Positions 58,272-64,000 of a DNA stretch of 64,000 bases are shown piece after piece. The notes beneath the pieces were generated by a model that searched no databases, had not been told where the DNA came from, and worked only from the letters and a program-made list of their open reading frames with translations. The stretch spans positions 124,001 to 188,000 of the forward strand of contig NZ_BNAU01000001.1 in assembly GCF_014653945.1 (NCBI RefSeq). The letters run 5' to 3'. A program made the position numbers and the translations under genes. This DNA comes from Amycolatopsis deserti (GTDB lineage: Bacteria; Actinomycetota; Actinomycetes; Mycobacteriales; Pseudonocardiaceae). How positions within the stretch are numbered: the first letter of the stretch is position 1; the number at the start of each line of letters is the position of its first letter.

Positions 58272-59077
58272 AGTCCCGGTCCTCCGTCGTCCCGTCCTAC
58301 GTGCGGCCGACCCCGCGCCGGGTCGCCGGGCTGCCGTCCCCGGCGTGGACGCTCGTGCTCGTCATCGGGGCCATCGCCGCCATCGAGCTGTACGCGCGGT
58401 CCGGTGCGGTCTCCCGGCTCGACCTCATCCCGGTCAGCGAGATGGTCACCCGTGCGATCGAATTGCTCGGCGACCGCGAGTTCGTCGTCGGAGCGCTGCT
58501 GCGCAGCGTCCTGCTCATCTGCGTCAGCTTCGCCGCCTCGGCGGTCGCCGGGGTCGCCGTCGCCTACGCCATGGCCCGCTCCCGCTGGGTGCACCGGGCC
58601 GTCAAGCCCTACGTCAACGTGTTCTACGCGCTCCCGGTCTTCGCGCTCTATCCGGTGATGGTGGTGATGTTCGGGACCGGCGTGGTGCCCATCGTCCTGC
58701 TGGCCACGTTGTTCAGCGTCGTCATCGTCATCTCCAACGCCCTCGTCGGGTTCGAGTCGGCACCGCCGATCGTCACCAAGCTCGCCCGCTCGCTGGAGAT
58801 GACCCGGGCGCAGCAGCTGCGCAAGATCCTGCTGCCCTCGGCGTTGCCGGACATCCTCGCCGGGCTGAAGCTGGGCCTGGCCTACGCGATCATCGCCGTG
58901 CTCGCGACCGAGTTCATCCTCGCCACCACCGGGCTCGGGCAGGTGGTCAACCGGGCCTACAACAACTTCGACACGCTCGACATGTACGCCGGGATCGTGT
59001 TCGTCAGCGTCTTCGCGCTGCTGGCCAACCTCGCGCTCGGTGCGGCGCTGAGCGCGTTCGACTGGCGGCGGCGATGA
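58268..59077 (+). CDS. ABC transporter permease 1
   Basis: A 269-residue membrane protein of the SsuC/TauC type with about six helices. The coupling motif is in EMTRAQQLRKILLPSALPDI (EAAxxxGxxxxQxxxxxxLP). ATG overlaps the ATPase stop. With the second permease it forms the heterodimeric channel. Confidence 0.9.
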   Translation: MKSRSSVVPSYVRPTPRRVAGLPSPAWTLVLVIGAIAAIELYARSGAVSRLDLIPVSEMVTRAIELLGDREFVVGALLRSVLLICVSFAASAVAGVAVAYAMARSRWVHRAVKPYVNVFYALPVFALYPVMVVMFGTGVVPIVLLATLFSVVIVISNALVGFESAPPIVTKLARSLEMTRAQQLRKILLPSALPDILAGLKLGLAYAIIAVLATEFILATTGLGQVVNRAYNNFDTLDMYAGIVFVSVFALLANLALGAALSAFDWRRR

Positions 59078-59835
59078 GCGCCCGCCGGAGCCCCGGATGG
59101 GTGCCGCCGCTGGTCCTCGCCGTCGCCGGAGTGGCGGTGTGGACGGTGACGGCGGCAATGGCTGACAGCGCCGTCTACCCCGGACCCGGTGAGGCCCTGC
59201 AGAGTCTGCGGTCGGACATCACCGACAGCCGGTTCCTCGGCAGCGTCGGCGACACGGCCCGCGTGCTGCTGCTGTCCTACGCCGCGGCCATCGCGGCCGG
59301 AGCGGTCACCGGCATGCTGCTCGGCCTGAGCGCGTTCTGGTCGCGGGCCGCCCTGCCGGTGGTGTACGCGCTCAACAGCGTCCCGAAGGTCGTCCTGTAC
59401 CCGATCTTCCTGCTGTTCCTGGGCATCGGCGACCTCAGCAGGGGCTCCTTCGCCTTCGTGTCGGGCGTGCTGCCGATGTTCCTGATCATGGTGGAGGCCA
59501 CCGCCGGGGTGCGCCGCCTGCACCTGAAGCTGTCGGCGAGCCTCGGCATGTCCCGGTGGTCCCTGCTGCGGCGGATCGTGGTGCCCAGCGTGCTGCCCTC
59601 GCTCGCCTCGGGTATGCGCCTGTGCTTCGGGCTCACCCTGATCGGCCTGCTGCTCGCCGAGATGTTCTCCGGTTCTTCTGGCCTGGGCTACGAGCTGCTG
59701 CGCAACCTGTCGCTGGCGCGGGTGGAGAACATCATCGGCCAGGTCCTCCTGATCGGGGTCCTCGCGCTCATACCGACACTGGCCCTGCAGCAGCTGGAAA
59801 CCCGCATCCGCAACCGCTACGAGGTGAGCGCGTGA
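59074..59835 (+). CDS. ABC transporter permease 2
   Basis: A 253-residue permease, same family as permease 1, with about six helices and the coupling loop SLGMSRWSLLRRIVVPSVLP. ATG overlaps permease 1 by 4 bp, and its stop overlaps the next gene's GTG. Having two different permeases is less usual than a homodimer in the taurine/sulfonate group. Confidence 0.9.
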   Translation: MSARRSPGWVPPLVLAVAGVAVWTVTAAMADSAVYPGPGEALQSLRSDITDSRFLGSVGDTARVLLLSYAAAIAAGAVTGMLLGLSAFWSRAALPVVYALNSVPKVVLYPIFLLFLGIGDLSRGSFAFVSGVLPMFLIMVEATAGVRRLHLKLSASLGMSRWSLLRRIVVPSVLPSLASGMRLCFGLTLIGLLLAEMFSGSSGLGYELLRNLSLARVENIIGQVLLIGVLALIPTLALQQLETRIRNRYEVSA

Positions 59836-61247
59836 ACCCGACCGACCCCGATGGCGTGACCGGCAGGCTGGCGACCTGGATCGCCGGCCTGCGGCACGAC
59901 GACATCCCGGAAGCGGTGCGCGCGCGGGCGCGGCACCTCCTGCTCGACGGCTTGGTGTGCGCCCTGGTCGGCGCCCGCCTGCCGTGGTCGGAGCGGGCCG
60001 TCGAGGCCGTGCTCGCGCTCGAAGGCGCCGGGGACGTCCCGCTGCTGGGGTGGGGCCGCACCACGTCGGCGCCCGCGGCGTGCCTGCTGGGCGGCACCTT
60101 CATCCAGGGTTTCGAGCTGGACGACTACCACGTGCGGGCGCCGCTGCACAGCAACTCGCTCGTCGTCCCGAGCGCGGTCAGCACCATCGCGACCCTCGAC
60201 CGGACGGTGTCCGGGCGGGACCTGCTCACGGCGCTGATCGCGGGGTACGAGGTCGGCCCGCGGGTAGGGCTGGCGCTGCACGGCGCCGAGATGCTGTCCC
60301 GTGGCTGGCATTCGGGAGCGGTGTTCGGCACGCACGCGAGCGCCGCGACATCGGCGTGGTTGCGGCGGCTCGATCCGGCACGGGTGGAGGACGCCCTCGG
60401 GTTGGCCGCGACCCAGTCGGCCGGGCTGATGGCCGCCCAGTACGAGGCCATGTCCAAGCGCATGCACCACGGTTTCGCCTCCCGCAACGGCCTCTACGCC
60501 GCCGCGCTCGCCGAGGCCGGCTACACCGGGATCAAGCGTGTCTACGAGCGCGAGTACGGCGGGTTCCTCACTACGTTCGGCGAAGGCCACGACCCCCGCC
60601 CGGACCTGATCACCGCTGGGCTGGGACAGGAGTGGGTCCTGCTGGACACCGGGGTGAAGGCCTACGCCGCGATGGCCGCCACCCACGCCTCGATCGACTG
60701 CGCGCTGGAGGCCCGCTCGCGCGGCATCACGGCCCAGGACGTCGAGTCGATCTCGGTGGAGGTGTCGCACGCCGCCTACCACCACGGCTGGTGGAAACCC
60801 GAACCCCCACTGGAGACGATCGGCGCCCAGATGAACATCGGCTACGCGGTGTCGGTGGCCCTGCTCGACGGCCAGGTCCTCGCCGAGCAGTTCACCCGCG
60901 ACCGCATCGCCGCCGACGACGTGTGGTCGCTGCTGCGCCGCGTCGAGGTCCACCACTGCCCGGACTTCGACCGACCCGAAGACCGGTTCCGCACCCGGAT
61001 GCGCGTCGCGCGGCGAGGCCGCGACACGGTCGAGATCGAAGTGGACGGTCCACTCGGCGGCCCGACGCGCCCGCTGCCGAACGCCGACGTGGTGGCGAAG
61101 GCACGCCGCCTGGCCGAGTCGATCGACCTGGCCGCCCGATGGGAGCGCATCGAGCAGATGGTGCTCGACCTCGACTCCCTGCCCGACGTGTCCGCGCTGG
61201 TCGGCGAACTCGCGGCCGAGGTCCCCGCGCTGCCCGTGACGCTGTGA
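59832..61247 (+). CDS. MmgE/PrpD-family protein 1
   Basis: A 471-residue MmgE/PrpD protein: ARARHLLLDGLVCALVGARL, FIQGFELDDYHVRAPLHSNS (the GxxxHxxDxDD-like region with the catalytic Asp-Asp), SRGWHSGAVFGTHASAATSA and SKRMHHGFASRNGLYAAALA. The family includes 2-methylcitrate dehydratase, cis-aconitate decarboxylase and iminodisuccinate epimerase, acting on tri- and dicarboxylic acids. GTG overlaps the permease stop. Paired with a second copy at 62773. Confidence 0.87.
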   Translation: MNPTDPDGVTGRLATWIAGLRHDDIPEAVRARARHLLLDGLVCALVGARLPWSERAVEAVLALEGAGDVPLLGWGRTTSAPAACLLGGTFIQGFELDDYHVRAPLHSNSLVVPSAVSTIATLDRTVSGRDLLTALIAGYEVGPRVGLALHGAEMLSRGWHSGAVFGTHASAATSAWLRRLDPARVEDALGLAATQSAGLMAAQYEAMSKRMHHGFASRNGLYAAALAEAGYTGIKRVYEREYGGFLTTFGEGHDPRPDLITAGLGQEWVLLDTGVKAYAAMAATHASIDCALEARSRGITAQDVESISVEVSHAAYHHGWWKPEPPLETIGAQMNIGYAVSVALLDGQVLAEQFTRDRIAADDVWSLLRRVEVHHCPDFDRPEDRFRTRMRVARRGRDTVEIEVDGPLGGPTRPLPNADVVAKARRLAESIDLAARWERIEQMVLDLDSLPDVSALVGELAAEVPALPVTL

Positions 61248-61258
61248 GAGGACTTCCC

Positions 61259-62767
61259 ATGACGAACCTGGCCGCTCTGCTCGACACCACCGCCGCGGCA
61301 CACCCCGACCGCACGGCCATCGTGTGCGGCGACACCCGCCTGTCCTACGCCCAGCTCGACAGCGCCACGAACCAGGTCGCCAACCTCCTGGTACGCAACG
61401 GAGTGCGTCCCGGTGACACGGTCGCGTTGTCCTGCCCCAACCTGCCGTCCTTCACCATCGTCTACTTCGGCATCCTCAAAGCGGGCGCCACGGTCGTGCC
61501 GCTGAACGTGCTGCTCAAACCGCGTGAGATCGCCTACCACCTCGGCGATTCCGGCGCCGTCGCCCACTTCGCGTTCGAAGGCACCACGGACCTCCCGATC
61601 AGCGAGTGGGCGGCAGAAGCCGTCGAGCAGACCGACGGGTGCCGCTCGTTGTTCGTCATCCCCGCCACGGGCCCGCTGCCGTGGGCCGACGAGCCCGCCG
61701 AGTTCGCGACGGCCGATGTCGACGACGACGACACCGCGGTCATCCTCTACACCTCGGGCACCACCGGCCGTCCGAAGGGCGCGGAGCTGCGGCACCGCAA
61801 CATGCGCGACAACGCCCTCGTCGGCCGGGAGGTGTTCGCCGCCGACCCGGCGAACCCGGACACCTACCTGTGCGTGCTGCCGCTGTTCCACTCGTTCGGG
61901 CAGACCGTGACCCAGAACGGCGCGATCGCCTTCGGCGGCACGATGATCATGCTGCCGCGGTTCGACCCGCGGGCCGCGCTCACCCTGATGCTCCAGGAAA
62001 CCGTGACCTTCTTCGCCGGCGTCCCGACCATGTACTGGGGCATGCTCAGCGCGCTCGACGACGGGGTGGACGTGGCGACCCTGGCGGCGAACCTGCGCGT
62101 CGCGGTGGCCGGCGGGTCGGCGCTGCCGGGCGAGGTGCACCGGGACTTCCGGGCCCGCTTCGGCGTGACGATCCTCGAAGGCTATGGCCTGTCGGAGACC
62201 TCCCCGGTGGCGTCGTTCTCGGTGTACGGCGAGGAACCGCGGGCCGGATCGATCGGCGTGCCCATTCCGGGCGTGGAGATGAAGCTGATCGACGACGACT
62301 GGTCCGACGCATCCGGCGAGGTCGGCGAGATCGCGATCAGGGGCCACAACGTCATGAAGGGCTACCACGGCCGGCCCGAGGCGACCGCCGAGGTGCTCCG
62401 GGACGGCTGGTTCCGCACCGGCGACCTGGCCCGCAAGGACGCCGACGGTTTCTACTACATCGTCGACCGGGCCAAGGACATGATCATCCGTGGCGGGTTC
62501 AACGTGTACCCGCGTGAGATCGAGGAACTGCTGATGACCCACCCGGCGGTCTCGCTGGTCGCGGTGATCGGCGTGCCCGACGACGCCCACGGTGAAGAGA
62601 TCAAGGCGGTCGTCGTCAGGGCCAAAAACTCCGACGACGTCACCGAGGACGACATCGTGGCCTGGGCCAAGGAGCGGCTGGCTGCCTACAAGTACCCGCG
62701 CCGCGTCGAGTTCCGCGACACCCTGCCCATGACCGCGACCGGCAAGATCCTCAAGCGGGAGATCTGA
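61259..62767 (+). CDS. acyl-CoA synthetase (AMP-forming)
   Basis: A 502-residue ANL-superfamily ligase: P-loop YTSGTTGRPKGAE, GYGLSETSPVASFS, hinge VDRAKDMIIRGGFNVYP, and catalytic Lys in TATGKILKREI at the end. It makes acyl-AMP and then acyl-CoA from a carboxylic acid, ATP and CoA. ATG 61259 has GAGAGG upstream. Its place between two MmgE/PrpD genes suggests CoA activation of the imported acid or of a cleavage product. Confidence 0.88.
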   Translation: MTNLAALLDTTAAAHPDRTAIVCGDTRLSYAQLDSATNQVANLLVRNGVRPGDTVALSCPNLPSFTIVYFGILKAGATVVPLNVLLKPREIAYHLGDSGAVAHFAFEGTTDLPISEWAAEAVEQTDGCRSLFVIPATGPLPWADEPAEFATADVDDDDTAVILYTSGTTGRPKGAELRHRNMRDNALVGREVFAADPANPDTYLCVLPLFHSFGQTVTQNGAIAFGGTMIMLPRFDPRAALTLMLQETVTFFAGVPTMYWGMLSALDDGVDVATLAANLRVAVAGGSALPGEVHRDFRARFGVTILEGYGLSETSPVASFSVYGEEPRAGSIGVPIPGVEMKLIDDDWSDASGEVGEIAIRGHNVMKGYHGRPEATAEVLRDGWFRTGDLARKDADGFYYIVDRAKDMIIRGGFNVYPREIEELLMTHPAVSLVAVIGVPDDAHGEEIKAVVVRAKNSDDVTEDDIVAWAKERLAAYKYPRRVEFRDTLPMTATGKILKREI

Positions 62768-62772
62768 TCACC

Positions 62773-64000
62773 GTGACCACCAGCCCCGCGACACTCGCCG
62801 CGACCGAGGCGCTCGCACGGTTCGCTGTCGAGTGCCAGGTGGACCCGGCACTCGCACCCCGCCTGCGTGGCCTGTTCCTCGACCACATCGGCGTCGCCGC
62901 GTTCGCGGCCGTGCACGCCGACAGCAGCCCCGCCGTGCGCGCCGCCGTCGACCGCCTCGATCCGCACGGCGGCGACGCGACCGTGATCGGGCTGGCCCGC
63001 CGGTACAGCCCGGCCTACGCGGCGTTCCTCAACGGCGTCCACGCCCACTCCCTGGACATGGACGACACGAACCGGGCGCAGACCGGGCATCCCGGGGTCG
63101 CGATCTTCCCCGCCGCCACCGCCGAGGCCGAACGGCTCGACGTGGACGGCCGCATCTTCCTGGACGCGGTCGCCGCCGGTTACGAGGTGTGCTGCCGGAT
63201 CGGCGCGGCGCTGACCTCGCGCAGCTACGAGCGCGGCTTCCACATCACGGCCGTGTCGGGGCTCTTCGGCGCGGTCGCGGCGGTGGCCCGGCTGCGCGGG
63301 TTCGATGCCGCTACCACGGCCTCGGCCTTCGGTCTCGCCCTGAGCAAAGCCGCGGGCAGCATGCAGTACCTGGCCAACGGGGCGTGGAACAAGCGCCTGC
63401 ACCCCGGCTTCCTCGCCCACGACGCGTTGACGTGTGCGACCCTGGCGGAGGCTGGAGTCCGCGGAGCCGCCGACGCGCTCGACGGGCGGTACGGGCTGCT
63501 GACCGGATACACCGATGAGTCCGACCCCGGCGCGCTGACCTACGGTCTCGGGACGAAGTGGCTGCTGCTCGACACCGCCGTGAAACCGTACCCGTCCTGC
63601 CGGCTCACCCACGGCGCCGTCGACGCCGCGCTCGCGCTGCGCGGCACCGTTCCCGGCGCGGAACTGCACGTCGGGATCCCGTCGGCGGCCATCCCGATCG
63701 TCGGCGAGGACAGCCCGGCGAAACGCAGGCCGGTCAGCGTCGTGGACGCCCAGTTCAGCGTGTACTTCCAGGTGGCGTGCGCCTGGCTGGACGGCCACCT
63801 GGACTGGGACAGCTACCAGCGCCTCGCCGACCCGGCCGTGCTCGCGGTGGTGGACCGGATCACGGTGTCGGCCGACGACAGCGTGCCTATGGGTGGCGGC
63901 ACCCTGACCGTCCACTCGGGAGACTGGACGGCCTCCCGCGCGGTCCCGGTCCCGCTGGGCGAACCGGAGAACTGGATCGGCGACGCCGCGCTCCGCGAGA
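62773..64000 (+). CDS. MmgE/PrpD-family protein 2, 3' partial
   Basis: The frame is open from GTG 62773, 5 bp after the ligase stop, to the right edge (409 residues seen). Features: PRLRGLFLDHIGVAAFAAVH, FLNGVHAHSLDMDDTNRAQT (catalytic His-Asp-Asp region), AGSMQYLANGAWNKRLHPGF and LDTAVKPYPSCRLTHGAVDA. It is clearly different in sequence from MmgE/PrpD protein 1 (shorter N-terminus, HSLDMDD instead of FELDDYH), so the two probably act on different intermediates or as isomer-specific partners. The end lies outside the window. Confidence 0.88.
   Translation, partial: MTTSPATLAATEALARFAVECQVDPALAPRLRGLFLDHIGVAAFAAVHADSSPAVRAAVDRLDPHGGDATVIGLARRYSPAYAAFLNGVHAHSLDMDDTNRAQTGHPGVAIFPAATAEAERLDVDGRIFLDAVAAGYEVCCRIGAALTSRSYERGFHITAVSGLFGAVAAVARLRGFDAATTASAFGLALSKAAGSMQYLANGAWNKRLHPGFLAHDALTCATLAEAGVRGAADALDGRYGLLTGYTDESDPGALTYGLGTKWLLLDTAVKPYPSCRLTHGAVDAALALRGTVPGAELHVGIPSAAIPIVGEDSPAKRRPVSVVDAQFSVYFQVACAWLDGHLDWDSYQRLADPAVLAVVDRITVSADDSVPMGGGTLTVHSGDWTASRAVPVPLGEPENWIGDAALRE

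Overview
This is a high-GC window with GTG/TTG starts, GAGG-type ribosome sites and many ATGA/GTGA gene overlaps. The gene families (nicotinoprotein NDMA-dependent alcohol dehydrogenase, a mycofactocin-type SDR remnant, decayed actinobacterial Rhs, dense IclR/GntR/TetR/LysR/MarR regulators) point to a filamentous actinomycete, most likely Pseudonocardiaceae (Amycolatopsis-like). The taxon is an inference from gene style. I saw no rRNA, tRNA, CRISPR array or intact insertion sequence.

The window is a chain of catabolic cassettes, each with its own regulator and separated by gene debris. 1-2510: end of a molybdenum-hydroxylase operon (2Fe-2S subunit fused to CoxG) and an MFS carrier. 2571-5855: decay zone with a truncated SDR and an N-terminally truncated, frameshifted Rhs gene with a low-GC tail. 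5856-9217: Baeyer-Villiger-type monooxygenase and alpha/beta hydrolase, divergent from an AraC regulator. 9286-11616: hydrolase and a damaged reductase, divergent from TetR. 12509-14738: two NTF2-like proteins around a frameshifted SDR. 14960-16414: MarR/NmrA divergent pair with clear operators. 16568-20685: FAH-type hydrolase, alpha/beta hydrolase, amidohydrolase and DUF1636 protein under a divergent GntR. 20725-28323: seven-gene operon (PxpABC, MFS, SDR, aminotransferase, RraA-type aldolase) divergent from LysR. 28426-31198: idonate/ketogluconate-like dehydrogenase trio. 31322-36054: DctA, glycerate kinase, LysR and a tartrate/malate-type dehydrogenase. 36573-45972: amine oxidase, flavin reductase and aldehyde dehydrogenase divergent from RibBA, an LLM monooxygenase, an oxopentenoate-type hydratase, MFS and IclR. 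47329-52487: NDMA-alcohol dehydrogenase, an unusual GAF/Fis activator, aldehyde dehydrogenase and hydrolase. 53050-64000: IclR followed by an overlapping operon of a PEP-mutase-family lyase, a two-subunit aconitase-type hydratase, a nitrate/taurine-type ABC importer, two MmgE/PrpD proteins and an acyl-CoA synthetase; it runs off the right edge.

The strongest candidates for undescribed pathways are the last operon (import and cleavage of a branched di- or tricarboxylic acid), the PxpABC-aminotransferase-aldolase operon (a substituted 5-oxoproline or related lactam), and the flavin-centred cluster carrying its own RibBA. The best regulatory finding is a matched pair of palindromes flanking a Fis-type activator whose AAA+ module has lost its ATPase motifs.
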